A DNA stretch of 64,000 bases from Vibrio crassostreae 9ZC13 (GCF_000272045.2 NZ_AJYZ02000041.1:516247-580246), one strand, 5' to 3'. Positions 7,633 to 16,422 are shown, counted from the first letter of the stretch. A program made the numbers and translations. The notes: generated from the sequence alone by a model not told the origin.

Positions 7633-9861
7633 ATGAGCTATCTTGCGTTAGCGCGAAAATGGCGACCAACCAAATTCAAAGAAGTGGTTGGTCAAGCCCA
7701 TGTTTTAACAGCATTAGAGAATGCCCTTAGCCAGAATAGGTTGCACCACGCATACCTGTTCAGCGGTACACGAGGTGTTGGTAAAACAACCATCGGTCGT
7801 TTGTTTGCTAAGGGACTCAACTGTGAAACAGGCATTACCTCAACACCTTGTGGTGAATGTGCAACCTGTAAAGAAATCGATGAAGGTCGCTTTGTTGACC
7901 TGCTCGAGATCGATGCGGCATCACGAACTAAGGTAGAAGATACCCGCGAGCTTCTGGACAATGTTCAGTACAAGCCTGCACGTGGTCGCTTCAAGGTTTA
8001 CCTAATCGATGAAGTCCACATGCTTTCCAGGCACAGCTTTAACGCGCTTCTAAAGACCTTAGAAGAGCCGCCTGAGTATGTGAAATTCTTGCTCGCAACA
8101 ACGGATCCACAGAAGCTTCCAGTAACGATCTTGTCGCGTTGTTTGCAGTTCCATCTTAAGCCGATCAGCGTTGATAATATTCACGAGCAGCTCGATCATA
8201 TTCTTGAACAAGAAGATGTGACGTCTGAATCTCGTGCGCTTGGAATGATTGCTCATGCTGCTGATGGCAGTATGCGTGATGCGCTAAGCCTTACAGACCA
8301 AGCTATCGCATTGGGTAATGGCAATGTCGTAACAGATACTGTTGCTCACATGCTCGGAACACTGGATACCGACCAAGCTATCCACTTGCTTGAAGCGATT
8401 AGCAGTAAGCAGCCACAGCAAGCGATGGCGTGTATCCAAAGCCTTGCTGAGAACGGTGTTGAGTGGGATGGTTTGCTGAATCAGCTTGCGGCCCAACTGC
8501 ATCGTCTTGCGATGTTCCAAGCTTTGCCATCTACATTAGATAAGGCACAGCCTGACGCTGAGAAGCTTGAACTACTGAGCAAAGCGCTTAGCCCACAAGA
8601 CATTCAACTCTACTACCAGATCGTGTTGAAAGGTCGTGAAGACTTACCATTGTCGCCAACCGCTCGCGTTGGTATTGAGATGGTGGTTTTACGCATGTTG
8701 GCATTTAGACCAGCTGAACAAGCGGTTGCTACGGCAATCTCGACTCAGTCGGCAAGCCCAGCGCCAGTTCCAGCAGCTCAAGCTCAGAACGTTGCTCAGT
8801 CAGTGAGTCAACCTGCGCCAATGGCAGCTCCGAGACAGCCTCAGATGCAACAACAGGCGCCTCAACAGCAAGCTATGCAGCAGCAACCGGTGCAACAGGC
8901 TCCGCAGCAGAATCCAGCACAGTATTCAGATTCGCAAGGTTACGCTGATCATTCAGGTAACCAAGGTTATCCAGAACAGGATTACCCGCATAGCCAGTAT
9001 GACGCGCCTCCTGCTTATGATGAGCGTCCAAGCTACGGTGCAGATCAGCCTCAGCAGCAACAAACGAATTATCAAAACCAGAGCCCGGTTCAACAGCCAA
9101 GCGTTGCACCTTCTGCTCCGCAAGAGCAGCCGGCGCGTGCAACTTCGCCTGTGAGTGGTTTACGCCACCAATTACGTTCTCAACGTAGAGGCAGCGCGGC
9201 AACAGAAAACAAAGGCTCGGCGCCAAAAAAGGCTAAAGCGACACCAGCTAAAACTTCAGTTCTTGATCGAGTTGCTCAGCAACACGGTGGTTCTGAGCGG
9301 GTGTCGCCAGCTTCTTTATCAGCCTCTTCGACAGAAAATGTGACCAACGATAATGAACCTTATCGCTGGAAACCGTCTAAACCTGTAGTGAAAGAGGTGA
9401 GCAAAGAGCTTACACCTACTCAGATCAAGCGTGCGTTAGAGCATATTAAGACACCAGAAATGGTCGATAAATTGCTTCAAGAGTCGATTGCTCAAGATGA
9501 ATGGTCAGCCACGATTCAAAAGCTAGACACAGCCAAGCTTGTTGAACAGTTAGCATTGAACTCAGTGTTTGCTAAAAACGACACATCAATCACTTTAACG
9601 TTAAGAGCGAGCCAAGCTCACTTGAATACCGACCGCGCGCAGAGTGAGTTATTGCAGTCTCTCAATACTGTGCTTGGAGAAGAGTGTCATTTGAGTGTTG
9701 AAATCGGTGATGGTGGAGAAACGCCGCTAGAATTACGAGAACGACTGTATCAAGGTAAGTTGAAAGACGCGTTTACCGCTTTAGAAAACGATGCCAACGT
9801 ACAGTTCATTGAAAGACGTTTTGCCGCTGAACTCGACAGAGACAGCGTTCGTCCTATCTAG
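7633..9861 (+). CDS. dnaX: DNA polymerase III subunit tau (and gamma by frameshifting)
   Basis: Clamp-loader ATPase, 742 residues. The AAA+ module shows Walker A GTRGVGKTT (45-53), the zinc cysteines C64, C73, C76 and C79, and Walker B DEVH (126-129). Residues of about 365-480 form a Gln/Pro-rich tether, and the last 140 or so residues correspond to the part of tau that binds the polymerase. An in-frame A AAA AAG slippery heptamer at 9225-9231 is followed in the -1 frame by GGC TAA, so frameshifted ribosomes would make a gamma-like protein of 534 residues ending K-K-G. The E. coli gene uses the same heptamer with a stop two codons later. Confidence 0.97.
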   Translation: MSYLALARKWRPTKFKEVVGQAHVLTALENALSQNRLHHAYLFSGTRGVGKTTIGRLFAKGLNCETGITSTPCGECATCKEIDEGRFVDLLEIDAASRTKVEDTRELLDNVQYKPARGRFKVYLIDEVHMLSRHSFNALLKTLEEPPEYVKFLLATTDPQKLPVTILSRCLQFHLKPISVDNIHEQLDHILEQEDVTSESRALGMIAHAADGSMRDALSLTDQAIALGNGNVVTDTVAHMLGTLDTDQAIHLLEAISSKQPQQAMACIQSLAENGVEWDGLLNQLAAQLHRLAMFQALPSTLDKAQPDAEKLELLSKALSPQDIQLYYQIVLKGREDLPLSPTARVGIEMVVLRMLAFRPAEQAVATAISTQSASPAPVPAAQAQNVAQSVSQPAPMAAPRQPQMQQQAPQQQAMQQQPVQQAPQQNPAQYSDSQGYADHSGNQGYPEQDYPHSQYDAPPAYDERPSYGADQPQQQQTNYQNQSPVQQPSVAPSAPQEQPARATSPVSGLRHQLRSQRRGSAATENKGSAPKKAKATPAKTSVLDRVAQQHGGSERVSPASLSASSTENVTNDNEPYRWKPSKPVVKEVSKELTPTQIKRALEHIKTPEMVDKLLQESIAQDEWSATIQKLDTAKLVEQLALNSVFAKNDTSITLTLRASQAHLNTDRAQSELLQSLNTVLGEECHLSVEIGDGGETPLELRERLYQGKLKDAFTALENDANVQFIERRFAAELDRDSVRPI
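9211..9307 (+). promoter_or_regulatory. Programmed -1 frameshift signal in dnaX
   Basis: Three parts are in the right order. An SD-like AAAGG lies at 9211-9215, 9 nt before the slip site. The heptamer A AAA AAG is at 9225-9231, in the zero frame as AAA AAG. Six nt later begins a nested structure: an outer 8-bp stem 9238-9245 with 9300-9307 encloses a hairpin 9274-9298 of 9 bp with one bulged C and a 6-nt loop. The -1 frame stops at TAA 9234-9236. This mirrors the E. coli dnaX signal; frameshifting itself is inferred. Confidence 0.8.
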
Positions 9862-10013
9862 AACGTTTTCTTGTTTAGTGACCGGCATATCATCCCAGAT
9901 AAGCAAATCTGAGAACTGAACATCGAGGGGTTGAATCACACTGTTTTAACCCCCATTTAAGCTCGTATAGCTTAATTAATTTTAATAAACCAATTAGACC
10001 AGAGAGTATTAAC

Positions 10014-10343
10014 ATGTTTGGTAAAGGCGGTATGGGCAACATGATGAAGCAAGCCCAGCAAATGCAAGAGCGCATGCAAAAGCTTCAAGAAGAAATCGCA
10101 AATATGGAAGTTACAGGTGAGTCAGGTGCTGGCCTTGTAAAAGTAACGATCACTGGTAGCCACAGCGTTCGCCGTGTTGATATCGATGAAAGCCTAATGG
10201 AAGACGATAAAGAGATGCTTGAAGATCTTATCGCTGCTGCTTTCAACGATGCGGCTCGTCGCGTTGAAGAAACTCAAAAAGAGAAAATGGCTAGCGTAAC
10301 TGGCGGAATGCAACTTCCACCAGGTATGAAGATGCCTTTCTAA
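10014..10343 (+). CDS. ybaB: YbaB/EbfC nucleoid-associated protein
   Basis: 109-residue DNA-binding protein of the YbaB/EbfC family, which forms tweezer-like dimers. The sequence has the usual Met/Gln/Gly-rich start (FGKGGMGNMMKQAQQMQERM), an alpha-helical arm and the conserved core VKVTITGSHSVRRVDIDESL. It lies between dnaX and recR as in most gammaproteobacteria, where the three are linked to DNA replication and repair. The gap of about 150 bp after dnaX may hold its own promoter. Confidence 0.96.
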   Translation: MFGKGGMGNMMKQAQQMQERMQKLQEEIANMEVTGESGAGLVKVTITGSHSVRRVDIDESLMEDDKEMLEDLIAAAFNDAARRVEETQKEKMASVTGGMQLPPGMKMPF

Positions 10344-10421
10344 GTAACTTATTCTTAAAGGTTAATTCAGGTGGTGGTTTGTGTTGAACAGGCTATTACT
10401 TGAACATTAGAACGGTTAAAT

Positions 10422-11021
10422 ATGCGTACCAGTCATATGCTGGAGCATTTGATGGAGGCCTTACGTTGTCTACCTGGGGTTGGCCCCAAGTCGGCGCAGC
10501 GTATGGCCTTTCATTTGTTACAGCGCGATAGAAAAGGCGGCCTACAATTGGCTGAAGCTCTTAGCCAAGCAATGACCGAAATTGGTCACTGTAATGAGTG
10601 CCGTACTTTTACTGAAGAAGATACTTGCCACATTTGTACCAATCCTAAACGTCAGGAAAATGGTCAAATCTGTGTAGTAGAAAGCCCTGCAGACATTGCA
10701 GCAATAGAAGCGACTGGCCAATATTCAGGCCGTTACTTTGTATTGATGGGCCACCTTTCACCACTTGATGGTATTGGTCCAAGTGACATCGGTCTCGATG
10801 TTTTGGACTACCGCCTGCGTCGTGGTGATATCTCTGAAGTAATCCTAGCGACTAACCCAACAGTTGAAGGGGAAGCGACAGCGCACTACATTGCTGAGCT
10901 ATGTAATGCCCATGAAGTGAACGCTAGCCGTATCGCTCATGGTGTTCCCGTTGGTGGTGAGCTAGAGCTGGTGGATGGCACCACGCTTTCGCACTCCTTA
11001 CTCGGTCGTCATAAGATCTAA
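10422..11021 (+). CDS. recR: Recombination mediator RecR
   Basis: Acts with RecF and RecO to load RecA on gapped, SSB-coated DNA. Order of domains: helix-hairpin-helix (about 12-30, LPGVGPKSAQRMA), C4 zinc finger (C57, C60, C69, C72), Toprim domain (about 80-175, VVESPADIAAIEATGQYSG) and a C-terminal Walker-B-like tail. At 199 residues it is of normal family size. It follows ybaB by 78 bp and ends at a strong terminator. Confidence 0.97.
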   Translation: MRTSHMLEHLMEALRCLPGVGPKSAQRMAFHLLQRDRKGGLQLAEALSQAMTEIGHCNECRTFTEEDTCHICTNPKRQENGQICVVESPADIAAIEATGQYSGRYFVLMGHLSPLDGIGPSDIGLDVLDYRLRRGDISEVILATNPTVEGEATAHYIAELCNAHEVNASRIAHGVPVGGELELVDGTTLSHSLLGRHKI

Positions 11022-11060
11022 AAAAGCCGCTTGGTGAAGCATCACTAAGCGGCTTTTTCT
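11022..11060. terminator. Bidirectional terminator, recR / aqpZ
   Basis: A long stem (AAGCCGCTTGGTGA with TCACTAAGCGGCTT, small loop AGCA) has an A-run before and a T-run after it. It suits the end of recR and, on the other strand, of the convergent aquaporin gene. Confidence 0.88.
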
Positions 11061-11087
11061 TTTATTGCTTTAGACGTTTTTCAGCGC

Positions 11088-11777
11088 TTAATCTGAACCT
11101 CTTACCGCTTTGTATATCATCGCGCCAATCACGGCACCAATAATCGGTGCAACCCAGAATAGCCACAATTGCGAAACGGCCCAATCACCGACAAATACAG
11201 CCACGCCAGTACTTCGAGTAGGGTTCACTGAGGTGTTGGTTACAGGAATACTGATAAGGTGAATCAAGGTCAAACAGAGACCAATTGCGATCGGTGCGAA
11301 TCCAGCCGGTGCTTTCGAATCCGTCGCGCCCATAATCACGAATAGGAATACCATGGTCATGACCACTTCACAGACCAGTGCAGCGGTAAGTGAATAGCCG
11401 CCCGGTGAGTGTTCACCGTAACCATTTGAAGCAAAACCAGATGCCGCAGCGTCAAAGCCTGCTTGGCCTGAAGCAATCACAAATAACACACCACCCGCGA
11501 TAATACCGCCAATGACCTGGGCAATAATGTAAGGTGCGACGTCTTTGGCATCAAAGCGACCACCGCTCCAAAGACCTATTGTCACAGCAGGGTTGAGATG
11601 ACAGCCGGATATATGGCCAATAGCAAAAGCCATGGTGAGTACGGTTAAACCAAACGCGAGGGAAACCCCGAGTAAGCCGATACCTACATCGGGAAAAGCA
11701 GCGGCCAAGACGGCACTACCACAACCCCCTAACACCAACCAAAATGTACCGAACATTTCTGCGATATACCTATTCAT
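11088..11777 (-). CDS. aqpZ: Aquaporin Z-type water channel, second NPA motif changed to NPT
   Basis: Six-helix inner-membrane water channel of the MIP family, 229 residues, close to E. coli AqpZ (231). The first half-helix motif is LNPAV (NPA 62-64). The second reads NTSVNPTRST, so NPA is replaced by NPT at 185-187, while the selectivity residues His173, Thr and Arg188 remain. The narrow filter is of the water-specific type rather than the glycerol type. The gene stands alone, convergent with recR. Whether NPT alters flux cannot be told from the sequence. Confidence 0.93.
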   Translation of the reverse strand: MNRYIAEMFGTFWLVLGGCGSAVLAAAFPDVGIGLLGVSLAFGLTVLTMAFAIGHISGCHLNPAVTIGLWSGGRFDAKDVAPYIIAQVIGGIIAGGVLFVIASGQAGFDAAASGFASNGYGEHSPGGYSLTAALVCEVVMTMVFLFVIMGATDSKAPAGFAPIAIGLCLTLIHLISIPVTNTSVNPTRSTGVAVFVGDWAVSQLWLFWVAPIIGAVIGAMIYKAVRGSD

Positions 11778-11877
11778 AACGATCCTTATTAATCTGTACC
11801 AGTATCAACAAGATAGTTTAGATTTCGAAGAATTGTGAAATCTTAGATATATAGGAGGAAGAAAAGGTCAGATAATC

Positions 11878-12126
11878 TTAGGTAATAGCTTCTAACTCGA
11901 TCAGGTTATCAAGGGCTTCTTGGTCGGTTTTACCACAAATGACAGGGCAAGCTTTGAATTGGTGACATACCTTCGGGCGTGAAGGTTGACCAAATAATTT
12001 GCAGAGATCTTGCTCATTTAATTGGATGCAGCGTACCCCAGCAGGCTTACCATTAGGCATTCCAGGAATAGCAGATGTAATACTTGGAGCGATACAGCAT
12101 GCTCCACAACCTAGGCGACATTCCAT
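11878..12126 (-). CDS. YkgJ-family cysteine-cluster protein, small
   Basis: 82-residue protein starting MECRLGCGACC, with Cys-rich motifs (CRLGCGACC near the start, then CIQL, CKLF, CHQF and CPVIC) of the YkgJ/CxxCxxCC family, thought to bind zinc or an iron-sulphur cluster. The open frame extends 60 codons further upstream, but that part overlaps the divergent ycgN gene, lacks family similarity and is rejected. Its neighbour ycgN also encodes a cysteine-cluster protein. Function is unknown. Confidence 0.82.
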   Translation of the reverse strand: MECRLGCGACCIAPSITSAIPGMPNGKPAGVRCIQLNEQDLCKLFGQPSRPKVCHQFKACPVICGKTDQEALDNLIELEAIT

Positions 12127-12285
12127 CAAATTAAACTCACTAAATAACAGGGTGCGCGATAGTAGCAAAAAATGATGAGAGTGACAGCTGTTGATTGAAT
12201 CAAAGAATGAACAATTATTATCCTTGAACTTTTTATGGGCTAGCGGTATAACACGCACCCCAGTAAAAGAGTAAGAAGTAATCCT

Positions 12286-12723
12286 ATGACGAATCCATTT
12301 TGGCAAGAAAAGACACTAGAACAGATGACCGAGAATGAGTGGGAATCACTTTGCGACGGTTGTGGTAAGTGCTGCCTACATAAACTAATGGATGAAGATA
12401 GCGATGAAGTTTACTACACCAATGTGGCGTGTAGCTGGTTAAACGACAAAACATGTTCGTGTAAAGATTACCCGAACCGCTTCACTTCAGGTGAAGAGTG
12501 TTTGAAGCTGACTCGTGACAAGATCGATGAGTTTCACTGGCTACCAGACACTTGTGCTTACCGCCTTTTATCAGAATCTAAGCCGATTCCTGAATGGCAC
12601 CCGTTGATCACCGGATCAAAAACAGAGATGCATGCAGCAGGTGAAAGCGTTCGTAACAAAGTGGTATACGAAATCGATGTTGTCGATTGGGAAGACCACA
12701 TCTTGAACCACCCGAACCGCTAG
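12286..12723 (+). CDS. ycgN: UPF0260 / YcgN-family cysteine-cluster protein
   Basis: 145-residue cytoplasmic protein matching E. coli YcgN in length and motifs: CDGCGKCCLHKL near residue 25, then CSWLNDKTCSCKDYPNR and the later CAYRLL. The conserved cysteines suggest a bound zinc or iron-sulphur cluster. The biochemical role is not known. It ends at a terminator shared with the convergent BCCT transporter gene. Confidence 0.9.
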   Translation: MTNPFWQEKTLEQMTENEWESLCDGCGKCCLHKLMDEDSDEVYYTNVACSWLNDKTCSCKDYPNRFTSGEECLKLTRDKIDEFHWLPDTCAYRLLSESKPIPEWHPLITGSKTEMHAAGESVRNKVVYEIDVVDWEDHILNHPNR

Positions 12724-12750
12724 TTAACGAAGACTAGTCAATCACCCGAA

Positions 12751-12784
12751 TAAAAAAAAGGCTCACATTTCTGTGAGCCTTTGT
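12751..12784. terminator. Terminator between ycgN and the BCCT transporter gene
   Basis: 9-bp stem AGGCTCACA / TGTGAGCCT with a 4-nt loop. An A8 run on the left gives a strong U-tract for the minus-strand gene; the plus-strand U-tract is short. Confidence 0.75.
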
Positions 12785-12829
12785 CGTATTTAGGAGGGTC
12801 CAAATCAATGGACTGTGTCATGGCTAATG

Positions 12830-14716
12830 TCAAGCAAGCGGTAAGTCTGCAACCACCTGATTGAACGTGATACGAGCATTCTGAGCTTGCTCAGATAACT
12901 CGATCTTTTTCGCTTGTGCGGCACTAAGATTACTCTCGGCCTGCTCAAGTGCTTGTTGTAGGTTCTCTGGTAACTCGTGAGTTTCCATTTGTGAACCTTG
13001 TTCTAACACATAAGCGCGAATTTCTTTCTTCACTGCGGCAAGTTCTGTGTAAGCAACACGCTCAAGTTCTGCGGCTTCTTGTGCTGCATCTCTTTCTTTC
13101 TCAAACTGAGCCAACGCCATACCTTCAGCAGACCAAGGGTCCATGTCTGGCAGTTCTTCGATGTTGATCGTTGGCTCGATATACGCATCTTGATGGCGTA
13201 GGTCGAGGTTAGTCGCACGAACCGCTGAAATCATCAACATGACAGAGATAGCCAGCAGCGGTAAGCCACCAACAATCGCCGCCGTTTGTAGCGTACTTAG
13301 ACCGCCTAAGAACATTAGAATCGTTGGTAAGAACGACAGAGTAAATGCCCAGAACATACGGTTCCAGCGCATTGGCTCTTCGGTCACGTTATTTTGTACA
13401 ACAGACGCTAGGATGTATGAGATAGAGTCAAATGTTGTTGCCGTGAAAATGATACACAGCATTGTAAATACAGCGATAACCAGCGTGCTCATTGGCAATT
13501 GTGCAAGCATCGAGAAGATAGCTTTGGTTGCGCCTTCCGCATTCAAAATGGCAACGACATCTAGCTCACCAGAAAGCTGCAGTGATAGGCCGTAGTTACC
13601 TAAGATCATGAAGAACAGGAAACAACCTAGAGAACCAAAGAAGATCGACCCTGACACCATTTGTTTGATGGTTCTGCCGCGAGAGATACGCGCAACAAAC
13701 AGACCCATACTCGGTGCAAATACTAGCCACCATGCCCAGTAGAAAATCGTCCAGTCTTGTGGGAAGTGAGTGTTTTCGAATGTACCGTAACCACCAAATG
13801 GTTCAGCCCACGTTGCCATCACGAAGAAGTTAGACAGTAGACGACCAATTGAGTCTAAGCCTGTTTCTAACATGAAGATTGTTGGACCCGCGATCAGAAC
13901 GAAAGCCAGTAGACCCATCGCACCCCAGAAGTTGATGTTACTTAGGATCTTGATGCCTTTTTCCAATCCAGCATAAGATGAGTAAGCAAAAATCGCAGTA
14001 CACACTAAAAGCACCATCACTTGCGTTAGGTTATTTTTAGGTAGACCAAATAGGTGATTTAGACCTTCAGTGATCAGAGGAGCGGCTAAACCTAATGTTG
14101 TTGCAGCGCCGCCTAATAGACCGAAAATGAATAGGATATCAACGATCTTTCCTGGTACGCCTTTACTACGGTGTTCACCAAGAACAGGCATTAATGCGCT
14201 TGAAATCTTTAGAACAGGTTGTTTACGTACGTAGAAGAAGTAAGCGATAGGAATTGCCGGGATTAGGTAGATAGACCATGCGATTGGTCCCCAGTGGAAT
14301 AGGCCGTAGGTCGCAGCCCAGCGTACTGCTTCTTCACTGCCAGGTTCTAGTTGGAAAGGCGGTGATTGGTAGTAGTAAGCCCACTCAATACAGCCCCAAT
14401 ACAAGATACTTGCACCGATACCGCCACAAAATAGCATGGCAGCCCATGATGCAGTTTTAAACTCAGGCTCTTCATCAGCTTCGCCCAGTTTAATTTGTCC
14501 CATATCACTGAATACTACGTACACCATAAATGCACAGGCTGCGAGACCTAGAGCAAGATACAGGAATCCGAGTTGATCAGTCATGAATGTTTTCGCAACC
14601 GCAATCCAGTCTGCGCCCTGTGCAGGGAACAAAATGAGCGGGAAAACTATCGTGAGTAGGAGTGCTATAGCACCAAAAAAGGTTGGCTTATCGATAAGCT
14701 CAAAAGTGTTTTTCAC
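12830..14716 (-). CDS. BCCT-family betaine/choline/carnitine transporter
   Basis: 628-residue secondary transporter with about twelve membrane segments. It carries the BCCT signature DWTIFYWAWW and the inner segment GGAATTLGLAAPLITEGLNH typical of sodium-coupled members, so uptake of a quaternary-ammonium osmolyte such as glycine betaine is expected, coupled to Na+ or H+. The last 110 or so residues form an unusually long, charged cytoplasmic tail rich in Ala/Glu/Gln with coiled-coil character. In BetP a C-terminal tail senses osmotic stress; a similar role here is inference. No osmolyte enzyme lies adjacent. Substrate not assignable. Confidence 0.9.
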   Translation of the reverse strand: MKNTFELIDKPTFFGAIALLLTIVFPLILFPAQGADWIAVAKTFMTDQLGFLYLALGLAACAFMVYVVFSDMGQIKLGEADEEPEFKTASWAAMLFCGGIGASILYWGCIEWAYYYQSPPFQLEPGSEEAVRWAATYGLFHWGPIAWSIYLIPAIPIAYFFYVRKQPVLKISSALMPVLGEHRSKGVPGKIVDILFIFGLLGGAATTLGLAAPLITEGLNHLFGLPKNNLTQVMVLLVCTAIFAYSSYAGLEKGIKILSNINFWGAMGLLAFVLIAGPTIFMLETGLDSIGRLLSNFFVMATWAEPFGGYGTFENTHFPQDWTIFYWAWWLVFAPSMGLFVARISRGRTIKQMVSGSIFFGSLGCFLFFMILGNYGLSLQLSGELDVVAILNAEGATKAIFSMLAQLPMSTLVIAVFTMLCIIFTATTFDSISYILASVVQNNVTEEPMRWNRMFWAFTLSFLPTILMFLGGLSTLQTAAIVGGLPLLAISVMLMISAVRATNLDLRHQDAYIEPTINIEELPDMDPWSAEGMALAQFEKERDAAQEAAELERVAYTELAAVKKEIRAYVLEQGSQMETHELPENLQQALEQAESNLSAAQAKKIELSEQAQNARITFNQVVADLPLA

Positions 14717-14838
14717 GAGTATTATTCCATTAAAATGAGAGCGGAATTATGGAATGAACTCGTTTTTTAGACCTAATCGGGTCTATTGTCGTAACGATAA
14801 ATCGCTTTTATTCTAGAGAATGCGATAGGTTGGCAAGG

Positions 14839-15192
14839 CTAAATGAGTGCGAGAAGAATACCGCCTACGGTTGCCGCTGCGGACAGGTATTGCCCCGCTG
14901 AATAAGAACCATCATCTTCTTCTTCAATCTTATCTGGGTGATCCATACCCAAGGCACCATGAGCGAATGACTCAACTTTATCGGTAACTGTCGCGTTTTC
15001 TGCTTCGACTTTCTTCGCTTCTTTATCAATTTCTTTTAGGGCAGATAAGAGTGCTTTGCCTTCATCAGAAAGCCTAACCGTATTTTGCTCAACCTTAAGC
15101 GGTGTAGGCTTTTCAGCTTCGTTAGCTGAACTCTTAGCGTTCATCTGCGAAGGCGAATACAGCTGAGTATTACTCGTTCCTACTGGCGTCAT
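14839..15192 (-). CDS. Hypothetical protein with C-terminal membrane anchor
   Basis: 117 residues, not assigned to a family by me. A polar, low-complexity N-terminal part contains the motif VRLSDEGKALLSALKEIDKE; an acidic stretch (IEEEDDGS) precedes a single hydrophobic C-terminal segment (AGQYLSAAATVGGILLALI), suggesting a tail-anchored protein. I start at ATG 15192 because AAGGAG stands just before it; the longer frame from 15252 lacks a ribosome-binding site. It is a single-gene unit. Confidence 0.72.
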   Translation of the reverse strand: MTPVGTSNTQLYSPSQMNAKSSANEAEKPTPLKVEQNTVRLSDEGKALLSALKEIDKEAKKVEAENATVTDKVESFAHGALGMDHPDKIEEEDDGSYSAGQYLSAAATVGGILLALI

Positions 15193-15403
15193 ATAGCTCT
15201 CCTTACCTATCCTTAAATATAGTATCGGCAGAGGTGTGAAAAACTTGTGCAATTAATCATCGATAGTGATGTTTTTTTATTCGCACATTACATTTTCGTC
15301 TGCTTGGTTAAATCGTCTATTTACTAAGCAAGTCTTGTGCCGATAAGAATGTTTGATTTTAGATAGAGTTAGGATGAATGACGGGAACGTGATCAAGTTG
15401 TGA

Positions 15404-15435
15404 CGATGGGCTAATTATCTAGGATTAGCCCATCG
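15404..15435. terminator. Perfect 12-bp hairpin after the ChaN gene, no U-tract
   Basis: CGATGGGCTAAT (15404-15415) pairs perfectly with ATTAGCCCATCG (15424-15435) around an 8-nt loop, 34 bp after the end of the minus-strand ChaN gene. Neither strand has a T-run next to it, so a Rho-dependent or processed 3' end is as likely as intrinsic termination. Confidence 0.5.
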
Positions 15436-15468
15436 ACTCTTTAGCTTAGAAGAGTGGATCAACAGATC

Positions 15469-16422
15469 CTACTCACACTCTAGGCTAGCGCTACGTTTTG
15501 ACAGATGCTTGTATGCCTTCATTCGGTTCTCTTTCTTTACAAAGCGAGCCGGCGGCGAAAGCACTTCAAGCTGATAATCACCGCTATCCGATGAGATCGC
15601 TTCAACCGGGCTGATGATGGCGATTTTTAAATCAGGGTTACGACGTAGAATTGATGCCGCCGTCCCTAAACCACCCTCGGTGTGGAACTTGCCAGCCACG
15701 TGAATCACTTGTTTATCAGGGTTTGATGCTAGGTAATCCACAATCGACTCAGCCATGGTTTCGTCCCAGGTAACCTGAGCGGCAAACTGCTTTTCTGTTT
15801 GCTCTGGCGTACCGTGATGCATAGAAGCCATGAACTTTTCTTTGTAAGGGCTATCGCCAGTATCCACTTCGGCAGCAATCCATTGGCGTTGCTCGGTCGA
15901 TAATTGGTCTAGGTAAGGCAATCCTTTACGGCCAATACACTGCACGAATGGCTTTGGTGCATTTGCCGCAATAACATCGACGTCGTTGGCTTTTGCGAAC
16001 TCAACTAACGCGCGGTAATCACTTTCGTAATTTGGCCAAGCTGCCGCTTGAGACATGAGAATTTGTTCGCCAATTTCGCCGTTTAAGTATTGGTCAAGTG
16101 TGGCTTGGTGCTCTCGAGTGAACTGTTCCATTGAAAGCGCAATGTTTGATGTTGCGTTGCGGCGCGCTTTTAAGAAGTCGGTTTGGAAGCGGTGAATGGC
16201 AGAATGCGTGTGCCATTCGCCAATTAGAACCACATCAGCGTCAATCAGCTGCTCGGGTAATGCATCGAGAGAAAGTGTTTCGCCTTGTGGAGAAGCGAAC
16301 TGGTAGTCATAGAATGTGGAAACGGATTCCGTTTGAGCCACTTTTTGAGAAGTGTCTTTTGCAGGTTGACTAGCACAAGCCGTGAGAAGAGTAGCTAATC
16401 CGATAAGAATAATACGTTGCAT
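15469..16422 (-). CDS. chaN: ChaN-family haem/iron-regulated lipoprotein
   Basis: 317-residue predicted lipoprotein: signal peptide MQRIILIGLATLLTAC with lipobox L-T-A-C and Cys16. The mature part belongs to the ChaN / haem-binding-uptake (Tiki-like) family, with the segments VLIGEWHTHSAIHRF and HVAGKFHTEGGLG carrying the conserved His and Glu residues that in the Campylobacter protein bind cofacial haems. It is probably attached to the outer or inner membrane on its periplasmic side. A Fur-like box about 60 bp upstream (16482-16496) supports iron control. It has its own Shine-Dalgarno (GGAGGC). Confidence 0.85.
   Translation of the reverse strand: MQRIILIGLATLLTACASQPAKDTSQKVAQTESVSTFYDYQFASPQGETLSLDALPEQLIDADVVLIGEWHTHSAIHRFQTDFLKARRNATSNIALSMEQFTREHQATLDQYLNGEIGEQILMSQAAAWPNYESDYRALVEFAKANDVDVIAANAPKPFVQCIGRKGLPYLDQLSTEQRQWIAAEVDTGDSPYKEKFMASMHHGTPEQTEKQFAAQVTWDETMAESIVDYLASNPDKQVIHVAGKFHTEGGLGTAASILRRNPDLKIAIISPVEAISSDSGDYQLEVLSPPARFVKKENRMKAYKHLSKRSASLECE

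Noticed and set aside
9862..10013. Separate small gene between dnaX and ybaB
   Set aside because: No start codon with ribosome site and coding pattern; more likely the ybaB promoter.
11878..12306. 142-residue version of the YkgJ-type protein
   Set aside because: The added 60 residues overlap divergent ycgN and show no cysteine-cluster family pattern; Met 12126 is the better start.
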